The position numbers and the translations under genes are program-made. Of a DNA stretch of 64,000 nucleotides, positions 40,857 to 51,300 are shown piece after piece. Source of the stretch: Nothopassalora personata (taxonomy: Eukaryota > Ascomycota > Dothideomycetes > Mycosphaerellales > Mycosphaerellaceae); the NCBI GenBank assembly GCA_033816765.1, contig CM066295.1, positions 2,170,001-2,234,000 of the forward strand, read 5' to 3'. The notes below the pieces were generated by a model, which was not told where the DNA came from, made no database searches, and saw only the letters and a list, made by a program, of their open reading frames with translations. Position 1 is the first letter of the stretch, and each line of letters starts with the position of its first letter.

Positions 40857-43053
40857 ATGCCGTCCGCTATCGCATCCGATCCCAACAGCGGCACAGGGAA
40901 GCGAGTCTTCAGCGGTGCCAGTGTCAACAGCAATGGCAAGATGAACAGCACCACGGGCCAAAAGATCAAGAACTTCTTCCGCATCAGCAGCAGCAAGCAC
41001 GACGGCTCTCACCCTACCTCCGAGAAGGGCTCGCTGCACGGTGATGCTTCGAATGACGGCTCTAGAACGCCTCAATCGCAGCACAACAAGAGCAGTCTGC
41101 GCAATTCCCGCTTCATTCCGCATATAGGACGCAGCAGGAGCACTACGGTCGCTTCCGAGGGCAATCCACTGGACGATGGCATGAGTCCGACGGCGCATGT
41201 GAACCCGTACTTCCAGCATCAAGGCCCTCCCGCGTTGCGACACCACGACGACAGCAGTATACCGGGTACACCTCTTGATTCACCATCGATGTCGAAGAAG
41301 AGCGCGAAGAATGGAGATGGCCAGGATGCAAGTGGTCTGAGTGGGAAGGAGGAGCTCGCGCGGAAGCTGAGAAGAGTTGCCAGTGCACCCAATGCACAAG
41401 GCATGTTCAAGATTGGCAAAGGTAGCGGCAGTGGGAGCGGAGACAGCAGGCCCGGTACAGCGGAACTGGATGCTACTCCGCCGCCCAAAATAGGACAGCA
41501 CAGTAATGCTAGTGCTTTGAGCATGATGGAGACGGTACCCACGAACGGCGATCTGCTGCCAGTGCCTGGTATCAATGGACCTGTGTCGCCTGGGAAACTG
41601 CGCAATAGCATCGCTTTCAGGAGGACATACAGCAGCAACAGCATCAAGGTCCGTGATGTGGAGGTTGGCCCGAGCAGCTTCGACAAGATCAAGCTCATTG
41701 GAAAGGGCGATGTTGGAAAGGTGTACTTGGTCAGGGAGAAGAAGAGCACACGACTATACGCCATGAAAGGTGAGACGAATCCATGATTCAGAGTGCATGT
41801 GGGAAGCTGACGTGTTGAACAGTCCTGTCGAAGAAGGAGATGATCAAGCGGAACAAGATCAAGCGCGCACTTGCTGAACAGGAGATTCTGGCCACGAGCA
41901 ATCACCCTTTCATCGTTACTCTCTACCATTCCTTCCAGTCCGAGGACCACCTCTACCTGTGCATGGAATACTGCAGTGGGGGCGAGTTCTTCCGAGCACT
42001 GCAGACAAGACCCAACAAGTGCGTAGACGAAGATGCGGCACGCTTCTACGCAGCGGAGGTGACGGCAGCTTTGGAGTACCTCCACTTGATGGGTTTCATC
42101 TATCGAGATTTGAAGCCCGAGAGTGAGTCAAGACAGCCTTGAGATATGGGATGAGCGACTAACAAGAACAGACATTCTGCTTCATCAATCTGGACACATA
42201 ATGCTTTCAGACTTTGATTTGTCCAAACAATCTGACCCGGGAGGTGTTCCAGGTATGATCCTTGCTGGTGGTCGGAACGCCAGCGGTGGTATCTCCAGCA
42301 ACCCTAACCCGAGCAACATGCCAACGATCGACACGAAGAGCTGCATTGCCAACTTTCGGACGAACTCTTTCGTTGGCACCGAAGAGTACATCGCGCCCGA
42401 AGTCATAAAAGGATGTGGGCATACTAGTGCTGTAGATTGGTGGACGCTTGGTATCTTGATTTACGAAATGTTGTTTGGCACGACGCCTTTCAAGGGCAAA
42501 AACAGGAACGCCACTTTCGCCAATATCTTGAGGGACGAAGTGCCGTTCCCAGAGGGATCTGGATCTCCAAACATCTCACAGTATGTCTTGAAGAACTAAC
42601 TCATGACCTCAGGATTGCTAACATTCATACAGCCTTTGCAAGTCACTCATTCGAAAACTCCTAATCAAGGACGAGCTTCGCCGACTCGGTTCGCGCGCCG
42701 GCGCATCTGATGTGAAGACGCATCCATTTTTCAGGTCGACATCATGGGCATTACTTCGACACATGAAGCCACCGATTGTTCCCAACCAGGGTCGCGGCGT
42801 CGATACTATCAACTTCAGGAATGTCAAAGAGAGCCACAGTGTCGATATTGGAAACGGCGCGGTCACTGGCATCAACAAGGGCTTTGCCACGCCGGCCAGC
42901 AAGATGAAGGGCGTGCCGCTCGACTCTGGTCTTGACACACCAGGAGGCGAGATTGCAGATCCGTTCGAGGAGTTCAACAGCGTCACTTTACATCACGAAG
43001 GTGATGAGCATGCCATCATTGATGAAGAGCCTCACGGCGACGGTCATCGGTAG
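40857..43053 (+). CDS. nrc-2: AGC kinase, NRC-2 / FPK1-KIN82 type
   Basis: Four exons (40857-41769, 41823-42122, 42172-42580, 42633-43053) give 680 aa. The yeast relatives Fpk1/Fpk2 phosphorylate phospholipid flippases, and Neurospora NRC-2 represses conidiation. The N-terminal 275 residues are Ser-rich and basic with [16 protein letters not shown] segments. The kinase domain starts near 278 with [11 protein letters not shown]. It has the catalytic Lys in LYAMK at the first splice site, the YRDLKPEN loop across the second, and SDFDLS in place of DFG, the usual form in this family. A long insert between SDFDLSK and the activation segment is also typical, followed by [13 protein letters not shown]. 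The C-terminus contains THPFFRS and the AGC-tail end [13 protein letters not shown]. Confidence 0.93.
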
Positions 43054-43508
43054 CATTGGCGCGCGAGAAGAGCAGGATGTAGAACGACGAAGCAATCTTG
43101 GCGAATGAATCATCAGCGTCAAACATTGCGCTGGAGGACACATTCTCTCTCTGGGCGGTGTCGAAATAGGAGTATCGCATTGAGAGGAGCATTGTAAATA
43201 TTGCACAGAGGAAAGGCGTTTATGGAGCGGGAGTTTTGATCGTGACGAGGCCGATCGGTGGGATCATGAAGCCTTGATTCACTGACAGATCGACTGGACG
43301 TATGACACGATATGAGACAGCATTACTCTTGTTCAGCAGGTCGCTCTTCAACGTTCGATCGATATTGCATTAAATTGCTCCTTTCTCTCAACGAGTTTTG
43401 TGACGTCACCACGCACGTGATACCGCGAAGCGCGTCTTACAACGCGCGATCGACCCTATCCCGACTCCATACGAACACAATCCGACCTCGTATCATCATC
43501 TGCCCACA
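43054..43508. other. Intergenic, upstream of DAD3
   Basis: About 455 bases; the right end is a C-rich leader before the DAD3 start. Nothing else was seen. Confidence 0.35.
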
Positions 43509-43961
43509 ATGGACGACGACATCATAGACTACACTCCAGACACCCCTAACCCCCGCGCAGCCCACAAGTCCCAAGACCCAGAAGACACCCTCACGCCTCT
43601 CGAGCAAGAACTCCTCGACGAGTATGCCAAACTCGTCGGCAACCTGGACGACGTACGTACGCATCTTCCTCGCAGAGCGAGCAGCAAGCGTCGAGGAAGC
43701 GATCCTTCGTAGACCGATGCGTCAGGGGGCAAGATGCTGATTATATGATATCATGGACAGTTGAGCGATGTGCTCGCGGAGCTGGCGAGGAGGCCTTCGG
43801 TGGAGATTTTGGATGCGTTGAGGGGTCTTGAGAGGAGGACGACGACGGTGTTTATGTTGTTGAAGGCGAGTGTTTATTCGATTGTTTTGCAGCAGGAGAT
43901 TGCGGATGGGGATGGGGAGGGGGATGGGGATGGTGGGGTCGGGGAGGGAGTGAGTGAGTGA
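43509..43961 (+). CDS. DAD3: DASH complex subunit DAD3
   Basis: Two exons (43509-43652 and 43761-43961) give 114 aa. Dad3 is part of the ten-subunit DASH/Dam1 ring that couples kinetochores to microtubules in fungi. The family block LTPLEQELLDEYAKLVGNLDD ends at the intron. Exon 2 continues with LSDVLAELARRPSVEILDALRGLERRTTTVF and MLLKASVYSIVLQQEI, which covers the conserved part. The last 20 residues are Gly/Asp/Glu-rich, and the stop TGA is provided by the first copies of a tetranucleotide array that begins inside the final codons. Confidence 0.92.
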
Positions 43962-44030
43962 GTGAGTGAGTGAGTGAGTGAGTGAGTGAGTGAGTGAGTG
44001 AGTGAGTGAGTGAGTGAGTGAGTGAGTGAG
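43949..44030. repeat. (GTGA)n tetranucleotide array, about 20 copies
   Basis: A nearly perfect tandem array of GTGA units, about 81 bases long. It starts within the last codons of DAD3 and supplies its stop codon. Read on the minus strand it gives an artificial Leu-Thr-His-Ser repeat. Confidence 0.95.
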
Positions 44031-44493
44031 GTGGTGATTGGTTGCGGTTGCGGAGGGACCCCTTGTGGTTCACTTTTTGCGCGAGTGAAAAGATGTGATG
44101 GGAGAGAGGCGTATGGAAGTTTGGTGCAAGGATGGAGGGGAAAAGTCTTCATGGGTTTGAAGAAAGCTGTGAGACTAAAGTACAGCTCGCGAAATGGCAG
44201 CCAGCCGGACTGGTACGCCTACATAAATTCCTCTAATGGGCATCCTCATGATCCGAACCCAATACTGAAAAGCGGAAACTCGCAGGATGGCAGCCAGTCG
44301 GGCTGGTACGCCGTCACGATCCTCTCCTTCCAATGACCATTTCACAGCTCAGCTCTAACACCATCATACAGAAGCACAGACTTGCAGAATGGCAGCCAGT
44401 CGCACTCGTACGCCAACATCAGGTATTCTCCGTAAAGACAGGACGCTTTTCCAAAAGCCGCGTCTTCCAAACTCAACCCTCTCCCTATCTCTA
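43962..44493. other. Intergenic between DAD3 and Argonaute, with short spaced repeats
   Basis: Convergent 3' ends. After the GTGA array there are three copies of an approximately 29-base motif (44191-44219, 44284-44312, 44386-44414) spaced 93 and 102 bases apart. No supported gene. Confidence 0.45.
44191..44414 (+). repeat. Three diverged direct repeats around ATGGCAGCCAG
   Basis: Each copy has the core ATGGCAGCCAG followed by C or T, a variable stretch and a TACGCC element. Copies 2 and 3 also share an upstream CGCAG/TGCAG segment. The spacings of 93 and 102 bases are both multiples of three. The last copy ends about 80 bases from the Argonaute stop codon. Confidence 0.65.
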
Positions 44494-47400
44494 TCAGAGC
44501 CAGAACATCGTATTATCCACATTTCGGTGCCATGGATTCTTCCTCTCCCGACCATACAGATGGTGCTGGTTGGCAGGCTGGACCCCAACCTGCCACCAAC
44601 CACGGAAGTAGTCAAACTCAGTCGCAGCAATGTTCGCCATAGCGTTCATGTATGCCTCATACGTCTCTCCCTGGGCCTGACCACGCGGTGGCCAAGTCTG
44701 GACTTGTGGCTCGGGCGGTGGTGGAAGTGGGCAGAGCGTCAGCGTGTGTGGTGTACGACCGACGAGTAAGTGGCGGATGTACGCGCGGCCACGATCGCAG
44801 AGCCTGTCGGCATAGTAGGCCGGAGCGCAGTATGAGACGCCACGGGTGGCGCGGGCGTAGGCGTAGCAGAAAGTGTGGGTGATGCCTTGAAGTTGGTCGA
44901 TGGAGAGGTTCATGCCGTTCTGGATGACGAAGTAGTGTGCTGATCGACCAGTGCCCTTGATGGGGAGATGGGACTGCAGGTAGAAGTCCATACTGGTCGG
45001 GTGGGTGATGACGCTGTCGACAGCGAGGCCAGGCAGGCAGTTGCCGTTGGGAGTCTGTCGGCCACTTTGTTGAGGTGGATAGAAGCGGGTGCTGTGGCGT
45101 TTGCCGACGACAACGAAAGTGATGTTGTAAGGAATGTTGTTTGGCTGTGCCATGACTTGTTCAGCCCATTGGCGGTAGGCGGTAGCCTCCGCGCTCACTC
45201 TAGTCTTCTTGTCGGTTCCCTGTGGCAAGTTCAACGTCGGTGCTGGCTGCGCTGGTGGTGCGGTCGATGGGCCGCCAAATCGGACCTTGAGTCGACGATC
45301 AGCCTCGTTGATGGCGTTCTGGATTTGCGGGATCTCTCGAGTGCGCACCATCTCATACTGAGACTCGCTGACGCCGTCACGATAGAAAAGAATGTTACCA
45401 GGCAGGCAGTTATTGTGTGTTAACGCCCAGCCGATGAGTCGCTCCTCGACCATTTCTTGTAGAAAGCCAATCTCTTCTTTGCGTCCACGCTGAAGACGCA
45501 TCGACCCGCGATACTGCATGAAGTCGTTGTCCACTGTCCCTGCTACAGCGGAGACAGAAGGCGCGCCGTTGAGGCAGCCCTTAGTTGGGTGCGCGACATC
45601 GGCACCAAGGACTAAAGTGTTCGCGATGCCGGCCTGTTTTCCGGTGTGGCGCAATGCTGCCAGGCTAGGGCTCTGGAGTGTATGAGGACTGGCAGAGCCC
45701 TTAATGTTGAATTTGAGCGCAAGATTGGATGCCTTCGGCACATTCCAACCTCCGGACCTGAGGCCATCGCCGCGGACGCAGATAGTATTGATACCAAGCT
45801 TCAAGTCTCCAACGCGCTTGATGCAGGCATAGTGATCATAGCTTTGTCTCTGCATGATGACAAGCACGGTCGGCCCCATGTCACTACCAGCATGCTGTGC
45901 TCTGGTCAGCTGGTTGTTCAGATGAGTCTGAACAGCTGGGAAGGTCCTCATGCCGTCCTCAAAGGCCTGTTCCCATTGCAATGATAGTGGCGCTGCCGGA
46001 TTTGTGTTACAGACGCGGGTAACAACGTTCAGAGCAGTAGTGATCGGTATAAGGCCATGCAACTGAAGTTGGCTCCAGAGCATTGAATTGAAATTGTCAG
46101 GTATGAAGGCATTTCCGATGCGCAGGACCAACAGCTCTTGCATTTGTAGCGGCGACATTGCGAAAGCGACATTTGCAAGATTCCAGCTGGCATTGTTGAC
46201 GCGCGCATCCTTCCGTTTCCGAGTGTTCGGATCACGATACATGACGGCCGGGGCCGGAAGAGTACGTGCATCGATTCGGACAAATTGGTTGCCTGCCGTG
46301 ATTCCCACTCGACCCAGAAAGCCCTGTTGCACGTTGTGCGCTTGAGGTGTGAAGCCAAAGTGAGCCAGGCCACCACGTATCGTGGCTTGAGTCTGACCAT
46401 CGTTGAGGAGGTGCGTTTGGTGCAATCGAGGGTCGCGCAATGCCACTCGGATCATCGCAGTGGTCTCATTGCCAGTCAGACGACCCTTGAATGGTTGCCA
46501 TGGCAAAATCATCAGCTGATCAGCAGGTATCCACTCAACCTCTCTCTGGTGGGTACTTGGATTTTTACCAGTGTTGACGGCTAAAGCATTCGGGTTCGTG
46601 TTGAGTAATGGGTTGGGAAATTGGGGGTGCTGGTTCCACGGGCTGTTCGCGCTGTACCATGCATGAACATTTGGAGTCGGGTGAAAGTTGCGATTTGGAC
46701 CCTGCTGTACGATAGGGACGTCGTGAACACGCTCAATAAATCGATGTCGTGCAGCTGGCACAGCCCATCCAGCATTGGTGTTGTACTGAATGCTGACCTT
46801 CACGCCTTTGAGAATGGCCCGAACCTCAGCCATGGTTCTGCCAAGTTCTGTAGCCAGACGGATGAAATCAGACACCAGAATGGGCTCGATGAACGGTGAG
46901 GTGGCGTGGTTGATGTTGATGAACATCCTATCAACGCCTGGTCTGACTGATAGGAAATAGCCCTGCATTGCCATGACCGTGTACTGCTGCGGCGGGTCGA
47001 GGTGGAAAACCGCGAAGTTCTGAAACGATCTGTTGATGCCCGACAGGGTGTTCTGGTTTGGACCAGGTCCGACATTACCGCGAGCATGACGGGTCAGGAA
47101 GGCATTGAGACCTCTAGTGAGTATCCCAGGCAGCGATTCGCTGAATGTCGGCGCTGTGTCGTCGTAGAACAATGCACCAACCGGTGTGTTATGAGTCGCA
47201 ATGGTCCGGTCGTAAGTGACCTGCACCTGACGAACAGTGAGGAGGTCGCCAGTCTCGTTGCGGTAATCTATGGCCGGAACCGGATCGAGCAGAGTCAGCG
47301 GACCTGGAGCGGCCTGGGTAAGACCAAAGAGTGGGACGGTAGACCAGATCAAGTCGCCATCGGTCACCCAAAGGTTACTGTTGGCGTTGAGGTGCTGGTG

Positions 47401-47841
47401 CCACAGGTGCTGACCTGCCGCCACGACGTTGACCACATTGAGCTTGTCCCACTGCTTCTTGACAGGTATTGGCCGATTCTGGTTCTGAGGATCCCAGTCA
47501 CGGATCATGTCCCAAGAATAGACATAGATCTGACTTGGTGGCACGAGTGTGAGGTGGTTGGTCGCAATGTTGGTCAGATTGCCGCCACGAGCATAGGCAG
47601 TGCGAAGACCCAGTTTACGAGCAATCTTGTGGACCTCGACCTTCTTTTGTGCTGCAATAGCTGGAGCGCCGCCAGTGGAAGGAAGGTGAATGTTGCCAGC
47701 TTGAAGAGCATTTTGATAGACGCGCTCAGCCAGAGTGTTCACATAGCTGACCGGCGAGATCACGATGGGACCAGCTCCGGTAGCTCCAGCAGTGGCAGCT
47801 GGCGCCACGATTGGGACGAAGTTGGCGCTGTTTGGATTCAT
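44494..47841 (-). CDS. Argonaute RNA-silencing protein (PAZ-PIWI)
   Basis: A single-exon gene of 1115 aa from the ATG at 47839-47841. Argonautes bind small RNAs and silence matching transcripts. The N domain starts near 50-110, with GLRTAYARGGNLTNIATNHL. A linker and PAZ-like region span about 240-420, followed by L2 and MID (about 420-690). PIWI occupies the C-terminal 400 residues, and its four slicer residues can be placed: D748 in LGADVAHP, E800 in EMVEERL, D822 in YRDGVSE, and D1012 in PAYYAD. The last position is Asp (a DEDD set), as in some other Argonautes, so cleavage activity is plausible. Low-complexity Pro stretches lie inside PIWI and near the C-terminus. The length is at the upper end for fungal Argonautes. 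No Dicer or RNA-dependent RNA polymerase lies nearby. Confidence 0.95.
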   Translation of the reverse strand: MNPNSANFVPIVAPAATAGATGAGPIVISPVSYVNTLAERVYQNALQAGNIHLPSTGGAPAIAAQKKVEVHKIARKLGLRTAYARGGNLTNIATNHLTLVPPSQIYVYSWDMIRDWDPQNQNRPIPVKKQWDKLNVVNVVAAGQHLWHQHLNANSNLWVTDGDLIWSTVPLFGLTQAAPGPLTLLDPVPAIDYRNETGDLLTVRQVQVTYDRTIATHNTPVGALFYDDTAPTFSESLPGILTRGLNAFLTRHARGNVGPGPNQNTLSGINRSFQNFAVFHLDPPQQYTVMAMQGYFLSVRPGVDRMFININHATSPFIEPILVSDFIRLATELGRTMAEVRAILKGVKVSIQYNTNAGWAVPAARHRFIERVHDVPIVQQGPNRNFHPTPNVHAWYSANSPWNQHPQFPNPLLNTNPNALAVNTGKNPSTHQREVEWIPADQLMILPWQPFKGRLTGNETTAMIRVALRDPRLHQTHLLNDGQTQATIRGGLAHFGFTPQAHNVQQGFLGRVGITAGNQFVRIDARTLPAPAVMYRDPNTRKRKDARVNNASWNLANVAFAMSPLQMQELLVLRIGNAFIPDNFNSMLWSQLQLHGLIPITTALNVVTRVCNTNPAAPLSLQWEQAFEDGMRTFPAVQTHLNNQLTRAQHAGSDMGPTVLVIMQRQSYDHYACIKRVGDLKLGINTICVRGDGLRSGGWNVPKASNLALKFNIKGSASPHTLQSPSLAALRHTGKQAGIANTLVLGADVAHPTKGCLNGAPSVSAVAGTVDNDFMQYRGSMRLQRGRKEEIGFLQEMVEERLIGWALTHNNCLPGNILFYRDGVSESQYEMVRTREIPQIQNAINEADRRLKVRFGGPSTAPPAQPAPTLNLPQGTDKKTRVSAEATAYRQWAEQVMAQPNNIPYNITFVVVGKRHSTRFYPPQQSGRQTPNGNCLPGLAVDSVITHPTSMDFYLQSHLPIKGTGRSAHYFVIQNGMNLSIDQLQGITHTFCYAYARATRGVSYCAPAYYADRLCDRGRAYIRHLLVGRTPHTLTLCPLPPPPEPQVQTWPPRGQAQGETYEAYMNAMANIAATEFDYFRGWWQVGVQPANQHHLYGRERKNPWHRNVDNTMFWL

Positions 47842-48437
47842 AGTATTCAAGACTTCTTCCTGCTTGATCGATTCTTCCTAATTCTTCCTGACTTCTTTCC
47901 GTTCGCAAAGACCTATGCAGAAGACTAAAGAGGGGGGTGGGGGGAGAGGGTAGTTCCAAAAGAGGAAGCGAAAGCGATCTGATGCTTCCCCTCCAGATGG
48001 ATCTAGCACCAGGATATATATATATATATATATACGCGACGATCATCTCTAGATCGTGCTTGCTGCCAGGCAACTCCATTGCGTCGAACAGTATGCTCTG
48101 AGACAATGCGCGGGTTTGCTGCGTGCTTGCTGTGCTGGCAAGACATGCATGATGTGGTGCGGCTTTGTTGTCGGTACGTTGAGCTTTGTGAAGGTGCAGA
48201 TGATTCTGTAGGCTGTGGTGAAGGTGCCTGCAGCCATCGTTGTGTCGGTGTCTGACAGCTTGTGAATGCAGTGGACCGACGTGCAGTGCACGTGTGGACC
48301 AGCCAGCTGGCAGCATGCTGATGACGGAGCACCTTGGCGCTTGGTACGGGATCGACTGGAAGGAGTGATGACGACCACCTCGGGGCTGCAGTAGTGAGTT
48401 ATACATGATCGTCGACTGTACATACCCCCGAACACGA
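47842..48437. other. Intergenic between Argonaute and DBP4, with an AT microsatellite
   Basis: Holds the Argonaute upstream region. An (AT)n run lies at about 48013-48034. A G-rich patch at 47929-47949 is complementary to a pyrimidine-rich leader on the Argonaute strand. No gene. Confidence 0.4.
48013..48034. repeat. (AT)n microsatellite
   Basis: About eleven AT units within the upstream region of the Argonaute gene. Confidence 0.85.
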
Positions 48438-50858
48438 TCAGCCCAGAAGTCTGGCAGCCTCAGCTTCGAGATCATCCAGCGTCTCAATCTCCCTCTCCGT
48501 CGCACCGACATCTTTACGCTTGCCTTCCGCCTGAAACCACTTCTTCTGTTTCTTCTTCGGTGCCTGATCGACGTCACTCTCTTCGCTTCGTTCGCCATCA
48601 CTATCACTGAGCCCTTGAGCGTCAGCGATGAAATTCGCCATCGCATCCTCGCCATCCTCAAGCTCACCACCTTCCCCTTCATCCTCATACTCAGCACGTT
48701 CACGATCTCTGGCCTTCTCTTTCTTCGCCCTCCTCTTCTCCTTGGCCAACGCCTTATCCTCCAGATCAGCGATCTTGACACGTTCTGCTTCCTCCTCCAA
48801 GAACTTCCTCCGTTGTTGCTCGGCTCCACCACGAGCACGGAAGTCGTCCTCATCTTCGAGCTCGTAGACCTCGTGCGCATTACCGTCATCGTCGTACACA
48901 ATCTTATGCCCTTTCTCCTTGAAATTGAGCAGTTTCTTCTTGGACTTGAGAAGTTTCTCTCTGCGTTTCGAGTCCAGTATGATCGGCGCCTTGGCACCAG
49001 GAATCTCGATCGCTCGCACGCCTGGTACCGTTGACTTCATGTCCGCAATGCTGTCAACATTTGCCTCGCCTTCCTCGACAGGTATGCGTCGCTTCACGTC
49101 GAAGAGATCATCGTCGTCTTCTTGTTCACCGTCCAATCGGTTCAGATCGACGTTGTCGCGATCATCGTCCTTGACCAACTTGGCATAGTGATCTGCCAGG
49201 ATGTCTTGATTCTGTCGCTCAAACATGCGATCATACTTGGTGCGTACGGCATTCTTCTTGCTCTTCGCCTTGTCGCCTTCTTCATCGTCTTCTTCTCCTT
49301 CATCTTCGGAAGCTGAAATGGCTGCCTGTCGTGAAGCGTTCTTTCTTCGCTTGACTTCTTCCTGGTCTGCTTTCAAGAACTTGATGCGCGGCGCACCTGG
49401 TAGACCAAGACTCGCGGCAAAGTCCTCCAGGTTGTACTTTTCCAGCTTGAAAATCTCTTTATCCTTCTGAATGTGCAGACTGCGTACGTAGCTGACGAAG
49501 GCTTTCTGGCCAAGATGCTTGAGTTTCGGGTCCTGAAAACACATGCTTTGCAGTTGGTTCTTGATGCTTGTCTGCTTCTTCGCCCGAACGTTGATGCGCT
49601 CGATCGGCACCTTCTTCTGCTCGAGCCTACTAAGCATCCCTTCCTCTTCACTCGGGTCCACAAACAAGATTGCTCGACCTTCTTTCTCGTATCGCGCAGT
49701 TCGACCAACACGGTGAATGTAGGTATCAGCATCCTCTGGACAGTCGACCTGCACGACCCAGTCAACAGCAGGAAAGTCCACACCTCTTGCCACCACATCC
49801 GTAGCGAACAGACAACTATGCTTGGCACTTGCGAACTTTTGAGTGGTCTCCTGACGGGTCGTCTCTTTCTGCCTTCCGTGTAGATGAAGCAGAGGAATAC
49901 CAGGCTGCATGTGCCTGAAGCTTTCGTAAACGAATCGAACCTGCTTCGCTGATGACAAGAACACAATCATCTTGGACTTCTTCGCGGACTGCAGGAATGA
50001 CCACAGAGTGTCCAATTTCTCCGAGAGAGGGGTCAAAACGTAGTTTTGCTGCAGAGTCTTTGGCGTCGCAGTTTGTGAAGCTTCGTGTACAGACACATAT
50101 TCCGGATCATTTAGTGACAACCTCGCCAGGTCAGACACCCGCTTTGTCTGCGTAGCACTGAACAGCATAGTCTGTCGCTCCTTAGGCAGGTATTCCACAA
50201 TCGCATCAACGTCCCGCTGAAAGCCCATATCCAGAATGCGATCGGCCTCATCCAGAACCAGCATCCTCAAGTTGTCCACGTTGAAGGCAGCAGTCTGCGA
50301 CAAGTGCTGCAGAATTCGACCAGGTGTACAGACGACAATATTCATCCTCGCCAGCGCATCCTGCTCTTCCCTCAAGCTTTTGCCTCCGATGACCAGCCCT
50401 GCTGCGAAGAGGTGTCCTCTCCCGCCCACCTTCCTCAATACCTCGAAGATCTGTATCGCCAGCTCGCGCGTTGGCGTAATGACCATTGCGCCCAGGCCAG
50501 CATCTCCTCCGACCCATTGCGCGCGGTATAGGTTCTCTAGAACAGGGATCAAGAATGCCAACGTCTTTCCACTTCCTGTCTTCGCTGCGCCGAGGATGTC
50601 ATTGCCTTTGAGCGCGAGGGGTATGGCTTTTGCCTGGATATCTGTGAGGGTGCTGAAGTGCGACGACTTGAGCCCAGCTTTCGTCGGTTCAGAGAGGGGC
50701 AGGTCTGTGAAAGATGTGTATTTCGTCTTCAAGTCGAGTTCCCGTACAGCGGCTTCGAGCTTTTCGACATCCACATCGTCACGCTTTCGTTTGAGCGCAT
50801 TCTGTCGTTTCTTGACCTTTGTAGGTCTCGTTCGACCGGTAATATGGGGCGTGGGCAT
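48438..50858 (-). CDS. DBP4: ATP-dependent RNA helicase DBP4 (HCA4)
   Basis: A single-exon gene of 806 aa. DBP4 is a nucleolar DEAD-box helicase that releases the U14 snoRNA from pre-ribosomes during 18S rRNA maturation. The helicase core occupies about 45-480 with all motifs in order: the Q motif region near [16 protein letters not shown] (I), PTRELA (Ia), TPGR (Ib), DEAD (II) in [16 protein letters not shown] (III), [14 protein letters not shown] (V) and HRVGRTAR (VI). The family-specific C-terminal extension begins [18 protein letters not shown], runs through [19 protein letters not shown], and continues as long acidic and Lys-rich coiled sequence. Length and domain order match the family. 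Confidence 0.96.
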   Translation of the reverse strand: MPTPHITGRTRPTKVKKRQNALKRKRDDVDVEKLEAAVRELDLKTKYTSFTDLPLSEPTKAGLKSSHFSTLTDIQAKAIPLALKGNDILGAAKTGSGKTLAFLIPVLENLYRAQWVGGDAGLGAMVITPTRELAIQIFEVLRKVGGRGHLFAAGLVIGGKSLREEQDALARMNIVVCTPGRILQHLSQTAAFNVDNLRMLVLDEADRILDMGFQRDVDAIVEYLPKERQTMLFSATQTKRVSDLARLSLNDPEYVSVHEASQTATPKTLQQNYVLTPLSEKLDTLWSFLQSAKKSKMIVFLSSAKQVRFVYESFRHMQPGIPLLHLHGRQKETTRQETTQKFASAKHSCLFATDVVARGVDFPAVDWVVQVDCPEDADTYIHRVGRTARYEKEGRAILFVDPSEEEGMLSRLEQKKVPIERINVRAKKQTSIKNQLQSMCFQDPKLKHLGQKAFVSYVRSLHIQKDKEIFKLEKYNLEDFAASLGLPGAPRIKFLKADQEEVKRRKNASRQAAISASEDEGEEDDEEGDKAKSKKNAVRTKYDRMFERQNQDILADHYAKLVKDDDRDNVDLNRLDGEQEDDDDLFDVKRRIPVEEGEANVDSIADMKSTVPGVRAIEIPGAKAPIILDSKRREKLLKSKKKLLNFKEKGHKIVYDDDGNAHEVYELEDEDDFRARGGAEQQRRKFLEEEAERVKIADLEDKALAKEKRRAKKEKARDRERAEYEDEGEGGELEDGEDAMANFIADAQGLSDSDGERSEESDVDQAPKKKQKKWFQAEGKRKDVGATEREIETLDDLEAEAARLLG

Positions 50859-51300
50859 GGTGAAAGTTATCGAGACATTGTTGATGCTCTTCCTAGACGA
50901 AGTTCACAGGCAAAGATTCCTGCCGAGACTGATAAGATAAAGTTTGACGCTAGACATGGATCAACCTCAAGAGCTACGACGACCATCCAGCCGATGGCTT
51001 TCCATCTTGGGAACAGAACATATTGGCGTATACTCGAAGCGCTCGCGGCAACCGAAAGGGTCGATGATCAAGCTAATAACATTCTGGGTATCAACTAGGA
51101 ATCACATGAAAATGCTCTTTCGCTTCGCAGCGTTCCCTCTCTTGTCCCATTCCGTTCCGTCCCGAGCCCAACTCCATGCTCGATCGGGGTATATCTCGGA
51201 TCATGCACACACGATGACAAGCAATGCGAGTAAATACAGCCGGAGCTCTCCACTGCCTCCCTGCTGCATGTGAAGATGTAAGACAGTACCTTCAACGCCC
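50859..51300. other. Intergenic, upstream of DBP4
   Basis: About 440 bases between the DBP4 start and the stop of the next minus-strand gene. No feature was seen. Confidence 0.35.

Noticed and set aside
43852..44152. Minus-strand frames with a Leu-Thr-His-Ser repeat
   Set aside because: This is only the translation of the GTGA tetranucleotide array; there is no start context or family support.
44151..44336. Repeat-peptide (ustiloxin-type RiPP) precursor
   Set aside because: No signal peptide, no Kex2-type KR sites between units, a stop between copies 2 and 3, and no DUF3328/UstY-like gene nearby. Kept only as a weak observation on the repeats.
44191..44414. CRISPR-like direct repeats
   Set aside because: Three diverged copies with unequal spacing in a fungal nuclear region; no array or cas gene is present.
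47726..48997. Long minus-strand open frame of 423 codons, Arg/Ser-rich
   Set aside because: It overlaps the Argonaute start and the acidic C-terminal coding region of DBP4 in another frame; its composition is that of a shadow frame of Glu/Asp/Lys-rich codons.
44494..50858. Argonaute plus DEAD-box helicase as a linked silencing or defence pair
   Set aside because: The helicase is DBP4, a conserved ribosome-biogenesis factor; being adjacent is no evidence of a shared role.
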